Origin: Candidatus Mediterraneibacter intestinavium
Lineage (GTDB): Bacteria; Bacillota; Clostridia; Lachnospirales; Lachnospiraceae
NCBI GenBank assembly: GCA_019119205.1
Contig: DWXK01000048.1
Coordinates: 1-49,622, forward strand
DNA: 49,622 bases
Reading direction: 5' to 3'
Below, piece after piece: positions 36,316 to 43,771 of this stretch. Both the position numbers and the translations under genes were made by a program. Every line of letters starts with the position of its first letter. Position 1 is the first letter of the stretch. The notes under the pieces were generated by a model. The model was not told the DNA's origin and ran no database searches. It saw only the letters and a list, made by a program, of their open reading frames with translations.

Positions 36316-38003
36316 AGTTCATCATTCCTTTCTGTCCATGACCACTGGTCTACGTTGTTGACCAGGGACCAGCCGTGCCCATGGGGATGGATCTTCTGGT
36401 CCGCCACCTGCAGCCCGTCTCTCACCCAGTAAAGATGGTCGATATTGACCAGCCATACCCACGGGATATCCCCCTCCTGGGTTACGCCTGTGGTCCCGTC
36501 CCACTGAGCCAGTTTCCACAGCTCGTAGGACTCTTCCAGACTGCTGCTCGCAAGCGCCCGGTCCATATACTCATCCACCGTCGGATTTGAGTAGGGAGAA
36601 TATTCCGCAGAATCCGTCCCTTCTATCGTATGATAGATATTATACAGTTCCATCGGGGTGTGGGCTCCCCATCCCCAGAGAAGAGGATCTGAGAGCGCTC
36701 GGTCATAGGCGGTATCCCAGCCCACGCCTTCCATGGTGCAGGAAATTCCCAGTTCTTCCATCTGGGCGGCGAAATCTGCAGTCAGTGCCTGACGAACGGA
36801 ATCACCGACAGCATACAGCAGGTTCAGTTCCGCTTTCACTCCGTCCTTTTCCCGGACGCCGTCCTCTCCCAGGGTCCATCCTGCCTGGTCAAGTAGGGCT
36901 GCCGCCCCTTCCGGATCATACTCCACCTCGGACGCCTCGTTGTACCAGGGGAGCTGGTCGCAGACACTGTAAGCAGGGCTTCCGTATCCGTTCAGCACAT
37001 TGTCGATCATCTCCTGACGGTCCACGCCGATGTTGATCGCGCGGCGCACCAGCACGTCTGAGGTAAGATCATTTCCCACGGTCCTTCCTTCTTCATCTGT
37101 TCCGGCTGATACCGCCGGAAGGTTGAAGCCCCGGTTATCCACACTTTCATACGCCGCCAGGCTGTATCCTTCCACCTCCTGATCGGAATAGGTGGCGGAA
37201 GTATACGCCACATCCACCTGTCCTGCCTGAGCAGCGAGGAAAGCGGCGTCTTCCTCCATGAAAAGGATGGTCACCTGCTTCATCTTCGGCGCCTCCCCGT
37301 AATAATCCGGGTTTGCTTCCAGGATGACCTGCTGCCTCCGGTCCCACTGCTTCAGGATATATCGCCCGGAACCGATGGGATTGGAACCGTACGTGGCGCT
37401 GTCATACGCATGCTCCGGGATGATCCCCACGATCGCCATGGTGTAAGCCCAGATAGAGAAGGGGCGGGTCATATGGAATATCACGGTCGTGTCGTCCTGC
37501 GCTTCCGCATAGTCCAGCATGGTGAGATCATTGACCGAACTTGTCTCTTTCACCGTATTGTATGTAAACGCCACATCCTCCGCTGTCAACGGCTCCCCGT
37601 CGGTGAACGATACATCATCACGTATCGTCACCGTCCAGGTCAGCCCGTCCTCACTAACATTGTGATCCGTAGCGAGATCATAGCCGATGGTCAGGTCCGT
37701 ATCCGTCACGGTCAGCGTGCTCTGGATCAGAGGCTCATGGACATGTTCCCCGGCTCCCCAGCCATAGGCAGGGTCAAAGCCCGCCTCAGGCTCGGAGTTT
37801 GGATCCATGGCAATGATCACAGAATCACTCTCCGCACCGGAACCCGCTGCATTTCCGGCATTCGTCTCATTTCCTGACGTCTGCCCGCCCGAAGCATTCC
37901 CGCTCCGGCATCCGGCAAGGAGTCCCAGCGCCAGGGCAGCGCTCAGAAGAACGGACGCCGCCTGCTTCATTTTCTTATTTCTCTTCCTCATCGTTTTCCT
38001 CAT
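36312..38003 (-). CDS. ABC transporter substrate-binding lipoprotein, NikA/OppA type
   Basis: This 563-residue SBP_bac_5 protein has a lipoprotein signal: basic start, hydrophobic stretch and lipobox LLAGC with Cys32 as the lipid site. The mature protein shows the family layout, for example DDVSFTDGEPLTAEDVAFTY. The C-terminal IHPHGHGWSLVNN holds two His, and AEHVHEP lies near the start of the mature part. These could take part in metal binding, but this is only a guess. The start overlaps larC by 4 bp, and coupling to larC argues for nickel as the cargo. A second start four codons on is possible. Confidence 0.85.
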   Translation of the reverse strand: MRKTMRKRNKKMKQAASVLLSAALALGLLAGCRSGNASGGQTSGNETNAGNAAGSGAESDSVIIAMDPNSEPEAGFDPAYGWGAGEHVHEPLIQSTLTVTDTDLTIGYDLATDHNVSEDGLTWTVTIRDDVSFTDGEPLTAEDVAFTYNTVKETSSVNDLTMLDYAEAQDDTTVIFHMTRPFSIWAYTMAIVGIIPEHAYDSATYGSNPIGSGRYILKQWDRRQQVILEANPDYYGEAPKMKQVTILFMEEDAAFLAAQAGQVDVAYTSATYSDQEVEGYSLAAYESVDNRGFNLPAVSAGTDEEGRTVGNDLTSDVLVRRAINIGVDRQEMIDNVLNGYGSPAYSVCDQLPWYNEASEVEYDPEGAAALLDQAGWTLGEDGVREKDGVKAELNLLYAVGDSVRQALTADFAAQMEELGISCTMEGVGWDTAYDRALSDPLLWGWGAHTPMELYNIYHTIEGTDSAEYSPYSNPTVDEYMDRALASSSLEESYELWKLAQWDGTTGVTQEGDIPWVWLVNIDHLYWVRDGLQVADQKIHPHGHGWSLVNNVDQWSWTERNDEL

Positions 38004-39370
38004 TCTCCCGGCTTTTCTCTTCTGTTTTCCACAGACTGCGCCCTGTTTTCCTCATATGTGTGGAGCGCGTCCTCAAAAACTCTTCCATAAGGGATCTGGT
38101 TCTTTTTCGCCAGCTCTGCCACATCCTCAAACTCTGGCTTGCTGTGGCGGATGCCAAATCCCTCTGCCGTCTTGATGCGCACCTCGCCCCAGCGGGTCTG
38201 CACCTTCTCTATACCTGGCTTGAGAAAATACTTGCCGCAGCGGTGCACTCTCAGCCCGTTGGTCGTAGTCTCGGCAATGATCTGTCTTGCAAGCGCTGCC
38301 TCATCTTCAGGTCTGCACAGTACTGTCAGCACATGACCGGGGCGTCCTTTCTTCATGTTCCCCGCCAGAGTGTACACATCCAGCGCTCCGTGCTCTAAAA
38401 GCCGGGAGCATGCATGGGCGAGGGCTTCCGGCTGCATATCGTCAATGTTGCACACCAGCTCCGTGATCTCCCCGTTTTCTCTCTCCCGGGTATCCCCGAG
38501 AAAAACGCGGATGCAGTTCGCCTGCTCAAATGTTTTTGTCCCGATACCGATCCCGGTCTTCTCCGTAGTCATCATTGGCATAGGACCGAAAGAATCTGCG
38601 AAATGCTTCAGCAGCGCCGCTCCGGTGGGCGTGCACAGTTCTCCCCGGATCTCCCCTCCGTAAAAGGGGATCCCTTCCAGCAGATTTGCCGTCGCAGGCG
38701 CAGGTACGGGCATGACGCCATGGGCGCAGCGGACCGTTCCGCTCCCCACATGGACCGGAGATGCACAGATGCGCTCTGCGCCGAGAAGATACATGGCATA
38801 ACAGACTCCGGTGACATCCGCCACCGCATCCAGCGCCCCCACCTCATGGAAATGAACATCTGAGACCGGACATCCGTGGGCTTTCGCCTCCGCCTGTGCG
38901 ATGTCATCGTAGACAGCGCGGGCATGGCGCTTCACTTCCTCCGGAAGGTCCAGTCCGCCGATCAGCTCTGCGATGTATCCCGGCGCAGCATGATGATGGT
39001 GCCCGTGGGGATGTCCCTCGCCATGTCCATGATGATGTTCTTCCCTATGTCCGTGATGGTGCTCCGCACTGTGTATCTCTTCATGCCCGTGGTGATGCGC
39101 CGCACTGTGTTCCTCCCCATGTCCATGGTGATGCGCTGTGCCGTGTCCTTCCTCCGGCTCCTTCTCTTCCTCGCCGTACACTTTCACAGCCATATGAGTC
39201 CCGGCGATCCCGCAGGTCTTCCCGGGCTGCGCCTCGATCTTTACCCCGGGCAGCCCCAGAGCGTTCATTTTATCGAGAAAGCCTTTCTTATCCTCCAGCA
39301 GCTCATACAGGGCGGACATGAGCATGTCCCCCGCCGCGCCCATATTGCACTCGATATATAATGTCCTCAT
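38000..39370 (-). CDS. larC: Nickel insertase LarC (NPN cofactor synthesis)
   Basis: LarC inserts nickel into the pincer nucleotide in a CTP-dependent step, completing the cofactor of lactate racemase-type enzymes. This 456-residue form is one continuous frame. It begins LYIECNMGAAGDMLMSALYE, typical of the family. A His-rich insert follows at about residues 75-130, with some 25 His in about 53 residues built of HHHGHxEExHSA-like units. The rest matches LarC: DVHFHEVGALDAVADVTG, LCTPTGAALL and a C-terminal part with ELVCNIDDMQPEALAHA. The His-rich stretch probably stores or buffers nickel. It overlaps larB and nikA by 4 bp each. Confidence 0.94.
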   Translation of the reverse strand: MRTLYIECNMGAAGDMLMSALYELLEDKKGFLDKMNALGLPGVKIEAQPGKTCGIAGTHMAVKVYGEEEKEPEEGHGTAHHHGHGEEHSAAHHHGHEEIHSAEHHHGHREEHHHGHGEGHPHGHHHHAAPGYIAELIGGLDLPEEVKRHARAVYDDIAQAEAKAHGCPVSDVHFHEVGALDAVADVTGVCYAMYLLGAERICASPVHVGSGTVRCAHGVMPVPAPATANLLEGIPFYGGEIRGELCTPTGAALLKHFADSFGPMPMMTTEKTGIGIGTKTFEQANCIRVFLGDTRERENGEITELVCNIDDMQPEALAHACSRLLEHGALDVYTLAGNMKKGRPGHVLTVLCRPEDEAALARQIIAETTTNGLRVHRCGKYFLKPGIEKVQTRWGEVRIKTAEGFGIRHSKPEFEDVAELAKKNQIPYGRVFEDALHTYEENRAQSVENRREKPGE

Positions 39371-40137
39371 ATCTGTTCCTCCTTTATCCCTTCCATCTGA
39401 TTGATCATACTGGCGAGATACCCCGCCCCGAATCCGTTATCAATGTTCACAACGCTGCACCCGGAAGCACAGGAATTCAGCATGGACAGGAGCGCCGACA
39501 AGCCTCCAAAGCTGGCTCCGTACCCCACGCTGGTGGGGACCGCGATCACCGGACAGTCCACGAGCCCTCCGATGACCGAGGCGAGAGCTCCTTCCATCCC
39601 TGCCACTGCCACAACGCACCGGGCGCTCATCAGGGGATCCAGGTTGGAGAGCAGCCGGTGGAGCCCCGCCACTCCCACGTCATAGAGACGTGTCACTTTG
39701 TTCCCCATGGCTTCCGCTGTCAGGGCTGCCTCCTCCGCCACCGGCATGTCGCTGGTGCCTCCGGTCGCCACGACGATGTTCCCTCTTTTCGGGCGCTCCC
39801 AGGGAAATGCCACCAGAAGCTTCGGCAGCGGGTGGTACTCGGCGGGAACATTTTCAGAGAGAAGTTCTGCCGCTTCCGGGCTGATCCTGGTCACCAGGAT
39901 ATTGCGGCATCCCCGCTCTCCCATTGCGGTGACGATCCCCAGGATCTGTTCCGGTGTTTTTCCCGCTCCGTATATCACTTCCGCTGCTCCCTGACGCACG
40001 CTCCTGTGGAGATCGATCTTGGCATAGTCCAGATCTTCAAACGGCGCCTCCTTTAAGTCCAAAAGCGCTTCCTCCGGCGAGGTGGTCCCGTCTGCCACAC
40101 TACGCAAAAGCTTTAAAATATCATGTTTATTGTCCAT
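39367..40137 (-). CDS. larB: NPN cofactor synthase LarB (P2CMN synthase)
   Basis: LarB carboxylates and hydrolyses nicotinic acid adenine dinucleotide to give pyridinium-3,5-biscarboxylic acid mononucleotide, the first step of NPN synthesis. The 256-residue protein has a short N-terminal helical part (LLRSVADGTTSPEEAL). Its AIR carboxylase-like (PurE-like) C-terminal half reads IVVATGGTSDMPVAEEAA, VAGMEGALASVIGGL and PTSVGYGASFGG. The ATG at 40137 follows GGGAG. It overlaps larC by 4 bp. Confidence 0.95.
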   Translation of the reverse strand: MDNKHDILKLLRSVADGTTSPEEALLDLKEAPFEDLDYAKIDLHRSVRQGAAEVIYGAGKTPEQILGIVTAMGERGCRNILVTRISPEAAELLSENVPAEYHPLPKLLVAFPWERPKRGNIVVATGGTSDMPVAEEAALTAEAMGNKVTRLYDVGVAGLHRLLSNLDPLMSARCVVAVAGMEGALASVIGGLVDCPVIAVPTSVGYGASFGGLSALLSMLNSCASGCSVVNIDNGFGAGYLASMINQMEGIKEEQI

Positions 40138-40244
40138 TTTTTCTCCCTTCTCTCAAGACGAACGCTCAGACGCTGCGAAGATCCGCCGCAGAGATCTGCT
40201 CGCACATGGCGGCATCCATGCTGTAACGCCCGTTATCTAAATAT

Positions 40245-41000
40245 TCACGCTGACGGCTTTCTGTCCTCCAGATCCAGCAGGACCGCCGGAAACAATGGCG
40301 TAAGCAGCGAACAGATCTCCCGCCTTTTTTCTACCGCCTGTGCCACTTGTCCTTCTGTAAACTGAAGGCGCGCCCCCTCAGGCAGGAGCCGCACCCTGAA
40401 ATCGGTAAATCCCATTTCCTCCAGCAGTATCTCAGCCTTCTCTACCCGTTTCAGGTCTTCCTCCGTGATCTTCATCCCGGTGGGGATCCGGGTGGCAAGA
40501 CAGGCGTAAGCCGGTTTATCCCAGGTAAATATCCCTGCCGCCTTTGACATTCTCCGTACTTCCGCTTTTGTGATCCCGCATTCCCGCAGGGGGGAGCGGA
40601 CTTCCAGTTCTTTGAGGGCGCGCATCCCGGGGCGGTCCCCCGCGTCATCCGAGACGTTGGTCCCATCTAAGAGAAGCGTATGCCCGTCACTGCGCACTTT
40701 TTCCCAGATCTTTGTAAACAGCGCTCTCTTACAGTAATAACATCTCTCCGGTCCGTTTGCTGCTGCTTCCGGCACCGCGAGGATATCCTCCCGGATCACC
40801 GTCATAGGGATCCCCAGCTCCTCTGTCAGCCGTTTCGCATCCTGAAGTTCAAACTCCGGCTGAAACGCCGTCTTTACATAGTAGGCATGTACGTCACACC
40901 CGTATTTCTTCGCCGCCCAGAGCAGGAACGCCGAGTCCGTCCCTCCGGAAAAAGCGACCGCAGCTCTCGGGGCAGCATAGAAAAATCCTTCCAGTGTCAT
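40245..41000 (-). CDS. larE: NPN cofactor sulfur transferase LarE, C terminus possibly lost by frameshift
   Basis: LarE is a PP-loop enzyme that activates the biscarboxylic intermediate with ATP and installs two sulfurs. The 251-residue frame starts with the PP-loop VAFSGGTDSAFLLWAA. It then has ERCYYCKRALF, the SPLRECGITKAEVR segment and PAYACLATRIPTG, whose Cys lines up with the functional Cys region of the family. The frame ends at TGA 40245-40247 after LLDLEDRKPSA. The +1 frame continues right there as EYLDNGRYSMDAAMCEQIS to a stop at 40166-40168. The joined length would be about 277 residues, near the usual LarE size, and would leave only 28 bp to larB. This suggests an indel near 40260-40280. 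Confidence 0.88.
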   Translation of the reverse strand: MTLEGFFYAAPRAAVAFSGGTDSAFLLWAAKKYGCDVHAYYVKTAFQPEFELQDAKRLTEELGIPMTVIREDILAVPEAAANGPERCYYCKRALFTKIWEKVRSDGHTLLLDGTNVSDDAGDRPGMRALKELEVRSPLRECGITKAEVRRMSKAAGIFTWDKPAYACLATRIPTGMKITEEDLKRVEKAEILLEEMGFTDFRVRLLPEGARLQFTEGQVAQAVEKRREICSLLTPLFPAVLLDLEDRKPSA

Positions 41001-41075
41001 ATTTTATCTCTTCCTTTCCGCAGACAGTTCCCGGATCTCTGTTCACATCTGTCAAGAACATGGACAAAACAGAAT

Positions 41076-41123
41076 AAAAAAAGATACCCGCCTTCTCCTG
41101 AAAGCAGATACCTTCCTGGTATC
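41076..41123 (-). promoter_or_regulatory. Alternative-hairpin element with T7 tract before larE
   Basis: On the minus strand, GATACC (41118-41123) can pair with GGTATC at 41107-41112 (5-nt loop). It can also pair with the second GGTATC at 41083-41088, which runs into TTTTTTTATT. The two pairings exclude each other, an attenuator-like layout. The terminator stem is only 6 bp, so this is tentative. Confidence 0.4.
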
Positions 41124-41226
41124 GATCGATCCTGTCTGTATTATCATCATATATTTTATTTATCGGCTTTCTGATATGCCCCTGCCTATATCCGCCGGCA
41201 CCCCTGGTATTGCGTCCGTCAAATGG

Positions 41227-41391
41227 ACAGACTGACCGCGCAGGATGCTTTTTGTCCCGCAAGTTCGGGAAAGCAGGCTGGCCGTCTGGCGCAGCTGTCT
41301 GTAAAACGGTGTGTTGAGTTCCTGTGTATTGAGTTCCTGTCCATGGCTTCTGCCATCTTCCCGGCTTCCTGCCGGCTGTTTATCCAGGACT
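41227..41391 (-). ncRNA. Hairpin-rich leader/candidate structured RNA between DUF3842 and larE
   Basis: No gene is seen at 41001-41394. On the minus strand the DUF3842-proximal part forms a closed multi-hairpin: CAGGACT (41385-41391) pairs, with one bulge, with AGTTCCTG (41333-41340). It encloses CCGGC/GCCGG (41361-41375) and ATGGC/GCCAT (41343-41356). A second domain is closed by ACAGAC/GTCTGT (41227-41232, 41297-41302) around TGCTTT/AAAGCA and CCCG/CGGG (41246-41275). A 15-bp tandem repeat (41311-41340, 14 of 15 identical) joins the two. No known riboswitch class is recognised. Confidence 0.45.
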
Positions 41392-41394
41392 TTT

Positions 41395-41838
41395 TTACAG
41401 GGACGTCACGCCGCTCTCACGGATCTGCGCCCGGTCCATGAGCGTTCCCAGCGCATCAACTGCATTCTGGACATTTCTGGACATGGATGAGTCCGAAACG
41501 CCCACGATGATATTGTCACAGAGATTGACCGGGATCAGGATCCGCTTTGCCCTGCTCTGTCCCACGGCAAGCGCCATTCCCGGCGTGATCTCACCCAGCA
41601 TGGAGTCCGCGATAACGATCCCCACCGGTCCCATGATCACATCCACTCTCCCGGAGGCGACTACGACCGAGTTCTCCCCTGTCGCCGCCTGGTCCGCGCC
41701 GGCACGCAGCATCGCTCCGGTTGCCAGGCTGTTGGTCCCTACCGCCAGCACTTCTGTCTGTGGATACCGTTCTTTTACCGCTGTAACAAGCTGACGTCCC
41801 AGACCTCCGCCCTGCCCGTCAATAATGAGTACCTTCAA
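41395..41838 (-). CDS. DUF3842 family protein, head of the lar-nik operon
   Basis: This is a 147-residue protein from a TTG start at 41838, 6 nt after a perfect GGAGGTGA. The frame is open further up, but the start fits the family N terminus (KVLIIDGQGGGLGRQL). That Gly-rich loop after a beta strand resembles a nucleotide-binding Rossmann motif. Further blocks are VLAVGTNSLATGAML, GPVGIVIADSMLGEITP and RILIPVNLC. The protein is soluble and has no assigned reaction. It has its own strong promoter and lies in line with larE, larB, larC and the importer. A role in nickel or NPN metabolism is therefore a reasonable guess from context only. Confidence 0.82.
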   Translation of the reverse strand: MKVLIIDGQGGGLGRQLVTAVKERYPQTEVLAVGTNSLATGAMLRAGADQAATGENSVVVASGRVDVIMGPVGIVIADSMLGEITPGMALAVGQSRAKRILIPVNLCDNIIVGVSDSSMSRNVQNAVDALGTLMDRAQIRESGVTSL

Positions 41839-41883
41839 GGGATCACCTCCGCCCTGTCTTTCTCTGTCTTTTACCACTTTACA

Positions 41884-41912
41884 AGTTTATAGAAAAGCAG
41901 GGTGGATGTCAA
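41884..41912 (-). promoter_or_regulatory. Promoter of DUF3842 and likely of the lar-nik operon
   Basis: On the minus strand, a perfect TTGACA (41907-41912), a 17-nt spacer and TAAACT (41884-41889). It sits right after the apbE stop, so the DUF3842-lar-nik block is separable from the apbE transcript. Confidence 0.75.
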
Positions 41913-41915
41913 TAT

Positions 41916-43016
41916 CTAATCGGCTGTGATCACATGCACTTCCATATTCCCAAAGCTGCCGTTCAGTTCAAAACGGTCCTGCACCCCTTCTGTCAGATAG
42001 ATCTGCCCGTCCTCTGTGATAAGGATCATGTCAAAATCCGGATGGGTTCTCCAGTATTCCTGCGCCTGCTCCAGCCCTTTTACAAACATGGACGTGGACA
42101 ATGCGTCGCCCTTCTTTCCTTCTTCCGTGATGATCGTGACAGAGGCGAGTCCGTTGTCCACCGGATACCCTGTCTCCGGATCTATGATGTGTCCGTACTC
42201 TTTCCCGTCCTCACCGATAAAATAGCGCTCATAATCTCCGGATGTCACCACTGCACAGTCCGACACGGAAAGGACTCCGATGCTCCCTTCTCCATACGGG
42301 TTCCGAAGTCCCAGCCTCCAGTCTGTCCCATCCGGTCTGGATCCGACCGCCTGGACATTGCCGCCGATATCAAGAAGAGCTGACGTGATCCCTTTCTCTT
42401 CCAGAAGTTCCGCTGTCAGGTCTCCTGCATAGCCTTTTCCGACTGCACCAAGATCCAGTTCCATCCCTGCCGGAAGGGTGATCTGGTTTCCATTCAGCTC
42501 CACCTTTTCATATCCCACATTTTCAAGGAGAGAGCGTAGTTCCTCCTCACCGGGGATGCGGTTCTCATCCGTCGTAAATCCCCATGCAGTCAGGACAGGA
42601 TAGATCGTCGGCTCCAGAGCGCCGTCTGTCTCCTCCGCCATACCGAGAGCAAACCGCACGATCTGCGCGGTCTCGTCACTGAGTGTTACCGGCTGTCCGC
42701 CGCTGTGGTTGATCTTCCAGATCTCACTGTCCTCATCTGTCACAGACCACTCGCTCTCCAGCCTCCGGATCTCTTCCTCAGCCAGAGTGAGTGCCTCCCG
42801 GGCCCTATCCCCGTATGCGGTGAACGTCATATAAGTATCCATTGCAAAAAAATCTGTCTGTACCGGGTCCTGCGCACCTTCTTCTGCGTTTCCGGCAGAA
42901 CTGCTGTCTCTGCCGTCATGTCCGTTTTCCACGCCCGCTGCCGTTCCCGCCGCAGAACACGCCGTCATGCACAGCATGCACAAAAGTGCAGGGATCACCC
43001 AGAGTCTTCTCTTCAT
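41916..43016 (-). CDS. apbE: FAD:protein FMN transferase, lipoprotein
   Basis: ApbE attaches FMN covalently to Thr/Ser of target flavoproteins, using FAD and Mg2+, on the outer face of the membrane. The 366-residue protein has a lipoprotein signal with lipobox MTAC (Cys20). It shows the family motifs FFAMDTYMTFTAYG, LDLGAVGKGYAGD, CAVVTSGDYERYF with HIIDPETGYPVD, and GDALSTSMFVKGLE. It lies 37 bp after the DUF4405 gene in a redox module. No RnfG/NqrC-type FMN-binding partner is present in the window. Confidence 0.94.
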   Translation of the reverse strand: MKRRLWVIPALLCMLCMTACSAAGTAAGVENGHDGRDSSSAGNAEEGAQDPVQTDFFAMDTYMTFTAYGDRAREALTLAEEEIRRLESEWSVTDEDSEIWKINHSGGQPVTLSDETAQIVRFALGMAEETDGALEPTIYPVLTAWGFTTDENRIPGEEELRSLLENVGYEKVELNGNQITLPAGMELDLGAVGKGYAGDLTAELLEEKGITSALLDIGGNVQAVGSRPDGTDWRLGLRNPYGEGSIGVLSVSDCAVVTSGDYERYFIGEDGKEYGHIIDPETGYPVDNGLASVTIITEEGKKGDALSTSMFVKGLEQAQEYWRTHPDFDMILITEDGQIYLTEGVQDRFELNGSFGNMEVHVITAD

Positions 43017-43053
43017 CCTTTCCTCCTGTCATCCTCTCCTAAAGCCGGAGCAT

Positions 43054-43734
43054 TTAACGTATAGGTTTCTTTGCCTGCAGATTCCTCAGTATCTTCGCCA
43101 GATAATGCCCGATCCACACGAACAGCCCCATGACTGCGATATAATCTGCATAAAACAGCACCAGGGGCTCCTCAAAGTCGAAAAATACAAACATATTCCT
43201 AAGGAACATATATCCTCCGATTCCCCGTTTTATAAAGGCGAACGCTCCGTATGCAGCGACTGCGGCTCCCAGGAGCCTCAGGATCCATGTGCGGAGTGCG
43301 GAAGGGGTTTTCACCGCTTTTCCCGCCATTCCCATCATCATGTTCCAGTGAACGCCCAGGTGGAGCGACATGAAGACGAATCCCCAGTAGGCGCCGATCA
43401 TATGGAGGACTCTCGCCCAGCTCCTGCCTCCCTCGATCGGCAGAAAGGCAAAGACATGCCTGGAGAGGACGATCCCGCTCACCATGGAGGACAGGATGCA
43501 GAGCAGGACCAGCACCACCAGGATCGTCTGAAACACCCGGACGGGCGTGTACTTTTCCTTCAAAAGGTGAGCAGTCCACCTGCGGTTTAAAATGTGATGG
43601 ATCACGAACATGACAAACATCCCCACGCCAAGCCACTCATGAGCGGTCCTCCCGATCAGCTCAAACGCCATCAGGAGCAGGAGCAGCACGGTCATGATCA
43701 CGTCAACTATGATTTTTACAGATTGCTTTTTCAT
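43054..43734 (-). CDS. DUF4405 membrane protein, possible cytochrome b-like
   Basis: This 226-residue protein has about five or six membrane helices. Histidines fall within or at the ends of helices: IHHILNRRW, RVLHMIGAYWGF, SLHLGVHW and WIGHYL. Such His pairs are typical of diheme cytochrome b-like membrane proteins, to which DUF4405 is distantly similar. Heme binding here is an inference. It sits between a flavodoxin-like lipoprotein gene and apbE with 37-bp gaps on both sides. That suggests one transcript and a role in moving electrons across or along the membrane. Confidence 0.8.
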   Translation of the reverse strand: MKKQSVKIIVDVIMTVLLLLLMAFELIGRTAHEWLGVGMFVMFVIHHILNRRWTAHLLKEKYTPVRVFQTILVVLVLLCILSSMVSGIVLSRHVFAFLPIEGGRSWARVLHMIGAYWGFVFMSLHLGVHWNMMMGMAGKAVKTPSALRTWILRLLGAAVAAYGAFAFIKRGIGGYMFLRNMFVFFDFEEPLVLFYADYIAVMGLFVWIGHYLAKILRNLQAKKPIR

Positions 43735-43771
43735 TCTGTCTTACCTTTCACCCTCGAGATAAAATCGATTT

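Noticed and set aside
40894-41262. 122-codon minus-strand frame over the larE start and leader
   Set aside because: It is out of frame with larE and lacks a ribosome site. The leader shows RNA-like hairpins instead of codon bias.
41001-41394. NiCo or cobalamin riboswitch before larE
   Set aside because: I could not match the conserved bases of either class, so only a generic structured leader is reported.
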